Shown: positions 11,401 through 19,497, counted from the first letter of the stretch. The stretch: 64,000 bases of DNA from Fibrobacteria bacterium (GCA_020633825.1 JACKCV010000002.1:565051-629050); one strand, 5' to 3'. Notes: generated by a model from the letters alone, not told the origin. Program-made: numbers and translations.

Positions 11401-11998
11401 GGTGGTCGGGGACAATACTTCAACCATCCTCATGGATGACGGCTCGGTTTGGATCGCCGGTAGCAGGGAATACAGCCCTTCCGCCACCACCGCGACCGGG
11501 ATCGATTCCGTGCACCGGAAAGTGACTGGTCTGCCTCCCATTGCTCATATCGTCGGGAACGCTTGGCTCACCTTTGCCGTGGGACGAGATGGCTCGCTCT
11601 GGAGGTGGGGCAGGTGCAGCTATGGTGAACTGGGAACCGGATTGGAATCGGATGAGCTGAAACTTCCAGCAAGGCTCCCCGGGACTTGGGATACGGTGGC
11701 GGTCGGAGAACGCCATGTCCTCCTCCTGGATGCTCAAGGGAATGTCTACGCCATGGGCAATGGGAGTATGGGGGCGCTTGGCACGGGAACGACGACGAAC
11801 GAAGCCTCTCCAGTGCTGGTCAGTTCCTCCGGTGCCGAATGGATTTCCGCCGGGGCGACGGTGTCGTTCTGGGGGAAGGCACGATGGAGTGGCGTGACCT
11901 TCACGGGAACGAATTGGGTCTCGACCCGCGCGAATGCTGTATTGCCCATCGGCTGGACCGGACAGAAGTACTCGCGTTCCATTTCCGTATCGGATTGA
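5456..11998 (+). CDS. Giant modular surface lipoprotein, copy A (Ig-like repeats, chitobiase-C-like segments, RCC1 propeller)
   Basis: 2180 aa. A signal segment ends at FQSC (cysteine about residue 31), a slightly atypical lipobox. A domain of about 220 aa follows, then sixteen Ig-like/HYR-like modules of about 89 aa (residues ~251-1675). Each module carries DTTVSW, a WTVTDD-type strand and a closing ATDxSGNxxxDS block. Modules 11-14 are nearly identical. Residues ~1676-1815 hold two chitobiase/beta-hexosaminidase C-terminal-like segments (SSQGASLEYALGAGSW; SGMDSITYSTDGLTW). Residues ~1845-2165 hold RCC1-type propeller repeats (ALYAMGSNNNGVMGIG, LWRWGRCSYGELGTG). The architecture suggests a long rigid stalk displaying a propeller on the cell surface, probably for adhesion or binding; no catalytic motif is visible. 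A near-duplicate follows at 12307-18588, and both starts are preceded by a similar GGAAAT..CCCT stretch. Confidence 0.85.
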   Translation: MYHPLFRAPFSRRFMVAMSLVGGSIFFQSCQSTAPDADSGSTGDKRRVEIAQSKSLHPDSVVVRRQDSTVSHLEATSTERGVQLEFEIPADLGSDTLWLDVWVAGMKSNSVGYARSGGKVSLVAQSRNPLLVTLGKRLDSLESIGQAPEGTRSEQLLSLLGRSIVAGDSAVRGWSAHAPEGMSVGAVDSIALRLVVDSGYSAEVLGDSGWVTIPQDTIRKVLERWFEGGTISAEALKTALTPALVLADTIPPRLDRVLPESDTPELGFDEDSLLVEVSAWDTTGIDSVRIGERSVLRGSPWRLNVYVERGSDTIHVTAWDKAGHSARLLIVVHRATQRPDTLPPVVRILDPESTLVVLHKVDQYVVRWTATDSNGIDSVRDGSRVVSDGLDTVRLAEGPNRIVISAWDRAGNVGRDSVTVIRLGVGDTSAPSMRRTGNTPRRDTTVSWTVDSLSLSWIVRDDSAMGEVSLNGRKLSSHDDTVYSTKVSLAVGENTLALSTRDAAGNVGVDTLRVVRSRDSVAPEIGFETPSNDHHVIYPVSQIVVGWHAQDDQRLDSVRFQGKRTSSTSDTVSLRVGENLFVLEAWDGAGHHSTDTLRVVREPDAGDTIAPKGSRAGSITSDTTLAWKTTSVSISWKVFDETRLSMVQIDGSEVSGTDSVYTRTVSLPVGPKSIVLVARDSTGNEWTDSFTVTRLADTSEPWIRVTPSGDSTVAWEVSRWVFSLSYGDDGRVDSVKQGGRKIHGETDTVSLSVGENLIRYQVWDGAGKTQWQERLLTRLPYLGDVIPPKIVNLSPSQDTTVSWSTVELVLNYKVTDDSILDEVTLNGSPLTSTTSVFSSKVTLALGTNVFVLKAADRHGNEMTDTLRVQRKADETPPVVRRSAPSRDTVVSWAVKSQKIRWTVTDDSLLALVEIDGSEAAGVAGAYTLVKPLSVGRNLVRLLARDGHGNETLDSVVITRRADTVAPTIVRVQPKADTTVSWNVLSYAVKWTVSDDFALRSVLIDSVASTGVSGTYGVTKALVDGSNVVRIVATDSSGNVRRDSVVISRKKDAVPPTSARLNPTKDTTVAWEVSSFTAKWTVADDLALKSVEIAGAAAVSASDVYSRAVPLVVGRNVIRLIATDSSDNVRRDSVVITRQADTVAPVVTAVSPSQDTSVAWNASSLVVSWTVTDDKSLASVTIDGVAKTSTTGTYVVTKTLANGRNVVKIVATDASGNETEDSLVITRVADVVAPVVTAVSPSSDTTVAWNTSSLPISWTVTDDKALASVTIDGVAKTSTTGTYGVTKTLVNGRNVVKIVATDASGNETEDSLVITRLADVVAPVVTAVSPSSDTTVAWNVSSLPVSWTVSDDKALASVTIDGVAKTSTTGTYEVTKTLVNGRNVVKIVATDASGNETEDSLVITRVADVVAPVVTAVSPSSDTTVVWNTSSLPVSWTVSDDKALASVTIDGVAKTSTTGTFGVTKTLVNGRNVVKIVATDASGNETEDSLVITRPADALAPEVVRVAPTGSIAVPWTTTSYATEWSVTDNDAVASVTINGTAVTGVGDAYSRDLTLVVGANKVKIVAIDATGNETADSVTITRAADAVAPVVTKNVDMPGTILPVETTTFTAIWNVSDNDALASVTIDGVAVVPDAGVAKADVTLSGDAPVIRVVATDRTGNVTRDSVSIVRLKPPTLSVGAGGYSTSQTITLTSSQGASLEYALGAGSWVAYSTPLAVSTNTVLRSRAKLGGVYSSEQKSAYAFPPRFNPDGFDHTYTDSIAILASGMDSITYSTDGLTWIRYTRRVFVSETQTIQAKVWLSGISSPIAQATFKVTPMRAFSEVGYQWSAGPNGSFSPSAASVYWLKGDSLWVSGSRSSTDSGRRTYLGVGYQSVVASAGSPRITGASAFFLKSNGELSSMGSNQTGMLGDGTTTSRTTPFVVANGVQKVSAGIATTMYITAGGALYAMGSNNNGVMGIGTTQWDPATYSPTLVKSSGVIDVVVGDNTSTILMDDGSVWIAGSREYSPSATTATGIDSVHRKVTGLPPIAHIVGNAWLTFAVGRDGSLWRWGRCSYGELGTGLESDELKLPARLPGTWDTVAVGERHVLLLDAQGNVYAMGNGSMGALGTGTTTNEASPVLVSSSGAEWISAGATVSFWGKARWSGVTFTGTNWVSTRANAVLPIGWTGQKYSRSISVSD
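8882..9949 (+). repeat. Four tandem 267-bp coding repeats in giant lipoprotein A
   Basis: Units start at 8882, 9149, 9416 and 9683, each beginning with codons for APVVTAVSPS and ending with RVADVV or a variant. The units are nearly identical at DNA level, down to long runs such as the stretch encoding NGRNVVKIVATDASGNETED. Neighbouring modules of the same protein are clearly diverged. This points to recent tandem duplication or repeated homogenisation. Confidence 0.9.
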
Positions 11999-12032
11999 AG
12001 ATCTAGACCTTCTTCACCCACCACTCCATTGC

Positions 12033-12071
12033 AAGGCTCCTTCGGGTTTCTCCGGGGGAGCCTTCGCTTTT
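12033..12071 (+). terminator. Rho-independent-type terminator after giant lipoprotein A
   Basis: AAGGCTCC (12033-12040) pairs perfectly with GGAGCCTT (12057-12064) across a 16-nt loop, followed by CGCTTTT. It lies 35 bp after the stop codon at 11998. The rest of the 308-bp gap to the next gene (12072-12306) holds no gene I can support; it should contain the promoter of copy B. Confidence 0.75.
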
Positions 12072-12306
12072 CCAGGAACGGGCGACGCATTTGACGTCGG
12101 AAATCCGGAGGAATCGGTAGCCCCGGGAGATCCGTTATCTGTCAAACCATGCCCATTTTCCCGCAGGGGAAGGCTTGAGAGAGGGCGAGCAGATCCTTCG
12201 GTGGTTTTCTTATCATTGGGTTACCTGCCCCATCCCCTCCCCAGGCAAGGTTCCACTCTGTTGTGAATCCCCCCCCTGGCCATTCGCATTCCGGAAATTC
12301 CCTCCT

Positions 12307-15300
12307 ATGCCATTCTTTGCCTTTGAAAGATTCCGCCTTCCCCGCATCCGGTCCTTTGGGTTGCCGTTGGGTTTGGGTCTCTTGCTACTTCAGTCCTGCC
12401 AATCGACGGCCCCGGATGCCGATCCCGGTCCTACCGGCGACAAGCGTCGTGTGGAGATCGCGCAATCGAAGAGTCTTCATCCGGACAGCGTGGTGGTGCG
12501 TCGTCAGGACTCCACGGTATCCCACCTGGAGGCCACGTCGACCGAACGCGGTGTGCAGTTGGAGTTCGAACTTCCGGCAGATCTGGGTTCGGATACGCTT
12601 TGGCTGGATGTTTGGGTCGCCGGGATGAAGGCGAACTCGGTGGGGTATGCCCGCAGCGGGGGCAAGGTTTCGTTGGTGGCGCAGTCGCGCAATCCTCTTC
12701 TGGTGACCTTGGGCAAGCGTCTGGATTCCCTGGAATCGATCGGTCAGGCCCCCGAGGGCACGCGATCGGAGCAACTCTTGTCGCTTCTGGGGCGCTCGAT
12801 CGTCGCAGGGGACAGTGCCGTCCGTGGTTGGTCGGCGCATGCGCCGGAGGGAATGTCGGTGGGGGCGGTCGATTCGATCGCGTTGCGTCTGGTGGTGGAC
12901 TCCGGGTATTCCGCGGAGGTGTTGGGTGATTCCGGTTGGGTGAGCATCCCCCAGGACACGATCCGGAAGGTTCTGGAGCGTTGGTTCGAGGGGGGCACGA
13001 TCAGTGCCGAGGCCCTCAAGACGGCGTTGACCCCTGCATTGGTTCTTGCCGATACGATCCCTCCCCGATTGGATCGGGTGCTTCCGGAATCGGGCTCTCC
13101 GGAGTTGGGCTTCGACGAGGATTCCCTGCTGGTGGAAGTTGCCGCCTGGGACACGACGGGGATCGATTCGGTCCGGATCGGCGAGAGATCGGTTCTTCAC
13201 GCTTCTCCATGGCGATTGAATGTGTTCGTGGAGCGCGGTTCGGATACGATCCATGTGACGGCCTGGGACAAAGCGGGGCACTCCGCGCGTTTGACCATCG
13301 TGGTGCACCGTGCGACGGAACGTCCGGACGCATGGCCTCCCGTTCTACGTCGGGTGTCCCCGACTCCCTCCCGTGACACGACGGTCTCCTGGGGGCGTCG
13401 TTCGATGGCTGTGTCGTGGTTGGTGACGGATTCCGGGCGAGGTGTCGAGTGGGCTCGGGCAGGGGATTCCTCGCGATTCGAGGACGGTGTCCTCAGCGTT
13501 TCGGACTACCCATTGGAGGTGGGCCGTCAGGCGATCGTGGCCTATGCGAAGGATCGCGCGGGCAACGAATCGCGCGACACGTTGTGGGTGACGCGCGCTC
13601 GCGACACGTTGGCTCCGACGGTTCGTATCCTGGATCCCGAGAGCACGTTGGTGGTGCTGCACAAGGTGGACCAATACGTGGTTCGCTGGACCGCGACGGA
13701 TTCCAACGGGATCGATTCGGTGCGAGACGGCTCCCGCGCAGTCTCCGACGGTCTGGACACGGTTCGCTTGGCGGAAGGCCCGAACCGGATCGTGATTTCC
13801 GCTTGGGATCGCGCCGGGAATGTGGGGCGCGATTCGGTGACCGTGATTCGGCTGGGTTTGGGAGACACCTCTGCCCCCTCGATGCGTCGTACGGGAAGCA
13901 CTCCCCGTCGCGATACGACGGTTTCCTGGATCGTGGACAGTCTCTCCTTGTCGTGGATCGTCCGGGACGATTCGGCGATGGGCGAAGTGGGTCTGAACGG
14001 GAAATTGCTCTCCTCCCACCACGACACGGTGTACTCCACGAAGGCTTCCCTCGCCGTGGGCGAGAACACCTTGGCTCTTTCGGCGCGTGATGCTGCTGGG
14101 AATGTAGGTGTGGATTCCTTCAAGGTGACTCGTCTTGCCGACACTTCCGAACCCTGGATTCGTGTCACACCCTCGGAGTCAACGACGGTGGCATGGGAGG
14201 TTTCCCGGTTCGTCTTCTCGGTATCCTCTGGCGACGATGGTCGTGTGGATTCGGTGAAGCAGGGATCGCGCAGGATTCAAGGCGAGACGGACACGGTATC
14301 CCTTTCGGTGGGAGAGAACCGCATTCGTTACCAGGTCTGGGATGGTGCCGGCAAGACCCAATGGCAGGAGCGGTTGGTGACCCGTCTTCCGTACCTAGGT
14401 GATGTGATCCCTCCGAAAATCGTGAACCTTTCGCCCAGCCAGGACACGACGGTTTCGTGGTCCACGGTGGAACTGGTCCTGAACTACAAGGTGACGGACG
14501 ATTCGATCCTCGACGAGGTCACCTTGAACGGCTCTCCTCTGACGAGCACGACCAGTGTGTTCTCCTCGAAGGCGACGCTCGCCCTGGGAACGAACGTGTT
14601 CGTATTGAAGGCCGCGGATCGTCATGGGAACGAGATGACGGACACCCTTCGCGTGCAGCGCACCGCGGACGAGACCCCTCCTGTGGTGACGCGAAGCGCT
14701 CCCTCCCGGGACACGGTGGTGTCGTGGTCTGTGAAGTCGCAGACGATTCGTTGGACGGTGACGGACGACTCGTTGCTTGCGTTGGTGGAGATCGACGGCT
14801 CCGAAGCCGCAGGGGTGGCGGGTGCGTACACGCTCGTGAAGCCTTTGTCGGTGGGACGGAACCTGGTGCGTTTGTTGGCCCGGGATGGCCACGGCAACGA
14901 GACACTCGATAGTGTCGTGATCACTCGTCGTGCCGATACGGTCGCTCCGACGATCGTTCGGGTGCAGCCGCAAGCGGACACGACGGTTTCGTGGAACGTT
15001 CTTTCGTATGCGGTGAAATGGACCGTTTCGGACGACTTCGCGTTGCGGAGCGTCCTGATCGACGGTGTGGCCTCGACCGGAGTCTCGGGCACCTACGGGG
15101 TGACCAAGGCGCTTGTGGACGGTGCGAACGTGGTTCGAATCGTCGCGACCGATTCCAGTGGCAATGTGCGCCGCGACTCGGTGGTGATCTCCCGCAAGAA
15201 GGATGCGGTGCCCCCCACCTCGGCTCGAGTGAACCCGACAAAGGACACGACGGTTTCCTGGGAGGTTTCTTCGTTCACGGCGAAGTGGACGGTGGCCGAC

Positions 15301-18300
15301 GACCTGGCTCTCAAGAGCGTGGAGATCTCCGGAGCCGCCGCAACGAGCGCCTCGGACGTGTATTCCCGGGCGGTTTCCCTGGTCGTTGGTCGCAATGTGA
15401 TCCGTTTGATCGCGACCGATTCCAGCGACAACGTGCGACGGGACAGTGTGGTGATCACACGCCGAGCCGACACGGTGGCTCCCGTGGTGACACGGGTGGC
15501 TCCGACTTCCGACACGTCTGTGGCTTGGAATGTTTCGAGCCTGCCGATTTCGTGGACGGTCACCGACGACAAGTCGTTGGCTTCGGTGACCATCGACGGT
15601 GTGGCCAAGACCTCCACGACGGGGAGCTACGGGGTGACCAAGGCGTTGGTGAATGGTCGCAACGTGGTGAAGATCGTGGCGACGGACGCCAGCGGCAATG
15701 TGAAGAAGGACTCGTTGGTGATCACGCGCGTCGCGGATGTGGCGGCTCCCGTGGTGACGGCGGTGTCGCCTTCCCAGGACACGTCGGTGGCCTGGAATGT
15801 TTCGAGCTTGCCGATATCGTGGACGATCTCGGACGACAAGTCGTTGGCTTCGGTGACCATCGACGGTGTGGCCAAGACCTCCACGACGGGGAGCTACGGG
15901 GTGACCAAGGCGTTGGTGAATGGTCGCAACGTGGTGAGGATCGTGGCGACGGACGCCAGCGGCAATGTGAAGAAGGACTCGTTGGTGATCACGCGCGTCG
16001 CGGATGTGGCGGCTCCCGTGGTGACGGCGGTTTCGCCTTCGTCGGACACGTCGGTGGCCTGGAATGTTTCAAATCTGCCGATTTCGTGGACGGTCACGGA
16101 CGACAAGTCGTTGGCTTCGGTGACCATCGACGGTGTGGCCAAGACCTCCACGACAGGGACCTACGGGGTGACCAAGGCGTTGGTGAATGGTCGCAACGTG
16201 GTGAAGATCGTGGCGACCGACGCCAGCGGGAACGAGACGGAGGATTCGCTGGTGATCACGCGCGTCGCGGACGTGGTGGCGCCGGTGGTGACGGCGGTTT
16301 CGCCTTCCCAGGACACGTCGGTGGCATGGAATGTTTCGAGTCTGCCGATTTCCTGGACGGTCACGGACGATAAGTCGTTGGCTTTGGTGACCATCGACGG
16401 TGTGGCCAAGACCTCCACGACGGGGAGCTACGGGGTGACCAAGACGTTGGCGAATGGTCGCAATGTGGTGAAGATCGTGGCGACCGACGCCAGCGGGAAC
16501 GAGACGGAGGATTCGCTGGTGATCACGCGACCTGCGGATGCGTTGGCCCCGGAGGTCGTTCGTGTGGCCCCGACAGGGAGCATCGCCGTTCCGTGGACCA
16601 CGACCTCCTATGCGACGGAATGGTCGGTGACGGACAACGATGCAGTGGCTTCCGTCACCATCAACGGAACAGCCGTCACGGGTGTCGGTGACGCCTACTC
16701 TCGGGACCTTACCCTGGTGGTGGGGGCGAACAAGGTGAAGATCGTCGCCATCGATGCCACAGGAAACGAAACCGCTGATTCCGTGACCATCACCCGCGCG
16801 GCCGATGCGGTCGCTCCCGTGGTGACCAAGAACGTGGACATGCCGGGAACGATCCTTCCGGTGGAGACGACCACCTTCACGGCCATCTGGAATGTCTCCG
16901 ACAACGATGTGTTGGCGAGCGTGACCATCGACGGCGTTGCGGTGGTGCCGGATGCCGGCGTCGCGAAAACCGATGTGACCTTGTCAGGAGAGGCACCGGT
17001 GATCCGCATTGTCGCGACCGACCGAACCGGAAACACCACCCAAGATTCCATCACGATTTTCCGGTTGCTTCAGCCCGTCGTGAGTCATGCGTCCGGATCG
17101 TACAACAGCACCCAGACGATTCGCGTGGTCTCGACCCAGAATGCCGATATCGAGTATGCGATGGGGGCGGGGGCATGGGTGGCATACAGCACTCCCCTGG
17201 TCGTTTCGACCAACACCATGCTGAAGACAAGAGCTGTGATGAATGGGGTGTACTCCTCTGAAACCGGAACCTCCTATGTCTTTCCGCCTCGGTTTAATCC
17301 CGATGGATTCGATCAGGTTAATACGGACTCCATTGCCATTCTTTCTTCCGGGATGGATTCCATCACCTACTCGCGTGATGGAGTGCATTGGACCCGGTAT
17401 ACGGGGCGAATTTTTATCAGAGAGACGCAAACCATCCAGGCTCGCGTGTGGCTGGGTGGATGGCCATCTTCGGTGGCCGAGGCCACCTTCAAAGTGACGC
17501 CACGGAGAGCCTTCTCCGGAGTGGGATACGAATGGTCCTATGCTGCCCAATTCTCACCGGGAGAAGCCACCGTCTATTGGATGAAAGGCGATTCCCTTTG
17601 GGTGACGGGGCGCATGGGGAGTGGAACCTCGGGCGTTCGGGAGTTGATCGGAGATGGCTACCAGTCCGTGGTCACCTCTTCCGGGTCTCCTCGCCAGAGT
17701 TCACCCGCCACGTTCTACTTGAAGACAAACGGCGAACTTTCATCGGTGGGCGGCAATATGACCGGCTGGCTGGGTGACGGCACCACCAACTCGCGGACCA
17801 CTCCATTTGTGGTTGCCAACGGGGTAAAGAAGGTCTCGGTCGGAACTGGAACCGCCATGTACATCACCGCCGGAGGAGCCCTCTATGCCATGGGGTCAAA
17901 CCAAAGCGGGATGATGGGGATCGGAAACACAAAGTTTGATCCCGCCAATTATTCCCCGAATCTGGTGAAATCATCGGGCGTGGTGGATGTCGTGGCGGGG
18001 TACTACACCTCAACCATTCTCCTGGAAGATGGTTCGGTGTGGATTGCCGGAAGTCGGGACGATGGGCCTTCGGCCACCACAGAATCCGGGATTGATTCCG
18101 TGCATCGCAAGGTCGAGGGGTTGCCACCCATTGCGCACATCGTTGGAAACACTTGGCTCACCTATGCTGTGGGCCGAGATGGATCCCTCTGGCGCTGGGG
18201 AAAATGCAAAAATGGTGAACTTGGACGTGGATCCTACACCGATGAAATCAAACTTCCCGAGCAACTCCCGGGAGAGTGGGACACCGTGGCCGTAGGCGAA

Positions 18301-18588
18301 GCGCATGTGATGCTCCTGGATACCCAGGGGGATTTATATGCCCTTGGAAATGGATTCTACGGCGCGTTGGGGACCGGTGAAACGACCTCGGAATTGCTGC
18401 CCAAGAAGGTCGCATCCAATGTGAGCTGGGTGTCCGTGGGAGGGGTGGTTTCCTTCTGGGGAGGTTCAGGGTATGACTTCCACTTTGCAGGACGCAATTA
18501 CCTAAATCGACCGGAATACGCGCTCTTCGACCTGTCTGATTGGCCAGACCTCCAATACAATACTCCGGAGTGGATGTATAGCTGGTGA
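12307..18588 (+). CDS. Giant modular surface lipoprotein, copy B (paralogue of the gene at 5456)
   Basis: 2093 aa with the same plan as copy A: signal segment LGLGLLLLQSC (lipobox LQSC), N-terminal domain, fifteen Ig-like modules (residues ~253-1588), chitobiase-C-like segments and RCC1 repeats (ALYAMGSNQSGMMGIG, LWRWGKCKNGELGRG). The frame is open further upstream, but the ATG at 12307 is chosen because it opens a proper signal peptide and carries the same GGAAAT..CCCT lead-in as copy A. The signal peptides are unrelated in sequence. DNA identity begins abruptly at the codons for QSC (12391, equivalent to 5537). B has one module that A lacks (from about 13330, DTTVSWGRRSMAVSW) and lacks two modules that A has. 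The RCC1 ends are clearly more diverged. Probably lipid-anchored and surface-exposed; ligand unknown. Confidence 0.85.
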   Translation: MPFFAFERFRLPRIRSFGLPLGLGLLLLQSCQSTAPDADPGPTGDKRRVEIAQSKSLHPDSVVVRRQDSTVSHLEATSTERGVQLEFELPADLGSDTLWLDVWVAGMKANSVGYARSGGKVSLVAQSRNPLLVTLGKRLDSLESIGQAPEGTRSEQLLSLLGRSIVAGDSAVRGWSAHAPEGMSVGAVDSIALRLVVDSGYSAEVLGDSGWVSIPQDTIRKVLERWFEGGTISAEALKTALTPALVLADTIPPRLDRVLPESGSPELGFDEDSLLVEVAAWDTTGIDSVRIGERSVLHASPWRLNVFVERGSDTIHVTAWDKAGHSARLTIVVHRATERPDAWPPVLRRVSPTPSRDTTVSWGRRSMAVSWLVTDSGRGVEWARAGDSSRFEDGVLSVSDYPLEVGRQAIVAYAKDRAGNESRDTLWVTRARDTLAPTVRILDPESTLVVLHKVDQYVVRWTATDSNGIDSVRDGSRAVSDGLDTVRLAEGPNRIVISAWDRAGNVGRDSVTVIRLGLGDTSAPSMRRTGSTPRRDTTVSWIVDSLSLSWIVRDDSAMGEVGLNGKLLSSHHDTVYSTKASLAVGENTLALSARDAAGNVGVDSFKVTRLADTSEPWIRVTPSESTTVAWEVSRFVFSVSSGDDGRVDSVKQGSRRIQGETDTVSLSVGENRIRYQVWDGAGKTQWQERLVTRLPYLGDVIPPKIVNLSPSQDTTVSWSTVELVLNYKVTDDSILDEVTLNGSPLTSTTSVFSSKATLALGTNVFVLKAADRHGNEMTDTLRVQRTADETPPVVTRSAPSRDTVVSWSVKSQTIRWTVTDDSLLALVEIDGSEAAGVAGAYTLVKPLSVGRNLVRLLARDGHGNETLDSVVITRRADTVAPTIVRVQPQADTTVSWNVLSYAVKWTVSDDFALRSVLIDGVASTGVSGTYGVTKALVDGANVVRIVATDSSGNVRRDSVVISRKKDAVPPTSARVNPTKDTTVSWEVSSFTAKWTVADDLALKSVEISGAAATSASDVYSRAVSLVVGRNVIRLIATDSSDNVRRDSVVITRRADTVAPVVTRVAPTSDTSVAWNVSSLPISWTVTDDKSLASVTIDGVAKTSTTGSYGVTKALVNGRNVVKIVATDASGNVKKDSLVITRVADVAAPVVTAVSPSQDTSVAWNVSSLPISWTISDDKSLASVTIDGVAKTSTTGSYGVTKALVNGRNVVRIVATDASGNVKKDSLVITRVADVAAPVVTAVSPSSDTSVAWNVSNLPISWTVTDDKSLASVTIDGVAKTSTTGTYGVTKALVNGRNVVKIVATDASGNETEDSLVITRVADVVAPVVTAVSPSQDTSVAWNVSSLPISWTVTDDKSLALVTIDGVAKTSTTGSYGVTKTLANGRNVVKIVATDASGNETEDSLVITRPADALAPEVVRVAPTGSIAVPWTTTSYATEWSVTDNDAVASVTINGTAVTGVGDAYSRDLTLVVGANKVKIVAIDATGNETADSVTITRAADAVAPVVTKNVDMPGTILPVETTTFTAIWNVSDNDVLASVTIDGVAVVPDAGVAKTDVTLSGEAPVIRIVATDRTGNTTQDSITIFRLLQPVVSHASGSYNSTQTIRVVSTQNADIEYAMGAGAWVAYSTPLVVSTNTMLKTRAVMNGVYSSETGTSYVFPPRFNPDGFDQVNTDSIAILSSGMDSITYSRDGVHWTRYTGRIFIRETQTIQARVWLGGWPSSVAEATFKVTPRRAFSGVGYEWSYAAQFSPGEATVYWMKGDSLWVTGRMGSGTSGVRELIGDGYQSVVTSSGSPRQSSPATFYLKTNGELSSVGGNMTGWLGDGTTNSRTTPFVVANGVKKVSVGTGTAMYITAGGALYAMGSNQSGMMGIGNTKFDPANYSPNLVKSSGVVDVVAGYYTSTILLEDGSVWIAGSRDDGPSATTESGIDSVHRKVEGLPPIAHIVGNTWLTYAVGRDGSLWRWGKCKNGELGRGSYTDEIKLPEQLPGEWDTVAVGEAHVMLLDTQGDLYALGNGFYGALGTGETTSELLPKKVASNVSWVSVGGVVSFWGGSGYDFHFAGRNYLNRPEYALFDLSDWPDLQYNTPEWMYSW
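15478..16545 (+). repeat. Four tandem 267-bp coding repeats in giant lipoprotein B
   Basis: Units start at 15478, 15745, 16012 and 16279. They match each other and the copy A units almost completely. Two B units end in NVKKDSLVITRVADV, where the A units read NETEDSLVITR. B also prefers KALVNGRN over KTLVNGRN. The two arrays have therefore been homogenised largely within each gene. Confidence 0.9.
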
Positions 18589-18623
18589 CTGGTCTTGAGG
18601 ACTGAATCTCGGTTGTCCCAATG

Positions 18624-18656
18624 GAGCCGTCCTGCACCCCTGCAGGGCGGTTCTTT
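18624..18656 (+). terminator. Rho-independent-type terminator after giant lipoprotein B
   Basis: GAGCCGTCCTGCA (18624-18636) pairs with TGCAGGGCGGTTC (18641-18653) around a CCCC loop, with only two G-U pairs. The stem is followed by TTTGGTT. It lies 35 bp after the stop at 18588, the same distance as the terminator after copy A. Confidence 0.8.
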
Positions 18657-18839
18657 GGTTCGTGTGGAGGAAAGGAGCTGGCCCCTCCCAATGCAGGAAA
18701 TCGAGCCAACCGGGGAGGCGCCTACGAGGTGAACCAGATTCCGACCCCAGGGGAGCGAGGGGCATCTGGCGCGAAGTGAGAAAAGTCTGGCCAGCACCCT
18801 TGACGAAGAGAATTCGATCCCATAACTTTAATCTCCTCA

Positions 18840-18913
18840 GCAGCCGTAGCTCAATTGGATAGAGCATCTGACTACGGATCAGAAGGTTTGGGGTTCGACT
18901 CCCTACGGCTGCA
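18840..18913 (+). tRNA. tRNA-Arg (anticodon ACG)
   Basis: The acceptor arms GCAGCCG (18840-18846) and CGGCTGC (18906-18912) pair over 7 bp, with discriminator A at 18913. The D-arm starts TAGCTCAATTGGATAGAGC. The anticodon stem TCTGA/TCAGA encloses the loop CTACGGA, giving ACG. The T-arm contains GGTTCGACTCC. No CCA is encoded. A strong terminator follows at once. Confidence 0.95.
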
Positions 18914-18917
18914 CTTT

Positions 18918-18951
18918 CGCCCTCTCGATCCCCGAGAGGGCGATTTCGTTT
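18918..18951 (+). terminator. Terminator after tRNA-Arg
   Basis: CGCCCTCTCG (18918-18927) and CGAGAGGGCG (18933-18942) form a perfect 10-bp stem with a 5-nt loop, followed by ATTTCGTTT. It ends 13 bp before the ytfJ start, so ytfJ probably has its own promoter overlapping this region or depends on read-through. Confidence 0.85.
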
Positions 18952-18964
18952 CAGGGGGTCAACC

Positions 18965-19330
18965 ATGAGTGTCGCGCAGACTCTGGAATCCGTCCTTGAG
19001 AAGGTTCGCAGCTTGGTCCAGGCCGAAGCTGTGGTCGGTACTCCCATCCAAACACCCGATGGAGCCACGATCCTGCCCATCTGCAGGATTTCCGTGGGCT
19101 TCGCGGCCGGCGGCAACAGCAACGCGCCCAAGGACGCCATCGGCACGGGCGCCGGGGCGGTCATCACGCCGGTGGCCTTCCTGGTTCTGCGTCCCGACAA
19201 GACCGAACTCGTTCCCATGGATCGGCAAGCCTGGCAGTTCGGGCGCATCCTCGACCTGGTGCCCGACCTCCTCGACCGGATCCAGGAGGGGCTGCGCCGT
19301 CCCAAGAAAAATTCCGCAGAGGACACTTGA
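18965..19330 (+). CDS. ytfJ: GerW/YtfJ family protein
   Basis: 121 aa. The core GATILPICRISVGFAAGG followed by GTGAGAVITPVAFLVL is typical of the GerW (YtfJ) family. The family was named from a spore protein of Bacillus but occurs in many non-sporulating bacteria, where its role is not established. No signal peptide; the protein looks cytoplasmic. The ATG at 18965 has AGGGGG a few bases upstream. It sits between two tRNA genes. Confidence 0.85.
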   Translation: MSVAQTLESVLEKVRSLVQAEAVVGTPIQTPDGATILPICRISVGFAAGGNSNAPKDAIGTGAGAVITPVAFLVLRPDKTELVPMDRQAWQFGRILDLVPDLLDRIQEGLRRPKKNSAEDT

Positions 19331-19409
19331 CGAGGTCGGGGAGTCGGCATATCTTTTTTCTCCTCGACGGACGGAAAGTGACGAGCTTTCTCCCCCGCGA
19401 GGATCGACT

Positions 19410-19484
19410 GGGGTTGTAGCTCAGTTTTGGTAGAGCACCACAATGGCATTGTGGGGGTCAGGGGTTCGAATCCCCTCAGCTCCA
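19410..19484 (+). tRNA. tRNA-Ala (anticodon GGC)
   Basis: The acceptor strands GGGGTTG (19410-19416) and CAGCTCC (19477-19483) pair over 7 bp with two G-U pairs; the discriminator is A. The anticodon stem CCACA/TGTGG encloses ATGGCAT, giving GGC. The T-arm reads GGGGTTCGAATCCCC. CCA is not encoded. A partial second copy with an interruption lies just downstream. Confidence 0.95.
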
Positions 19485-19497
19485 CTCGGTCGATTAT

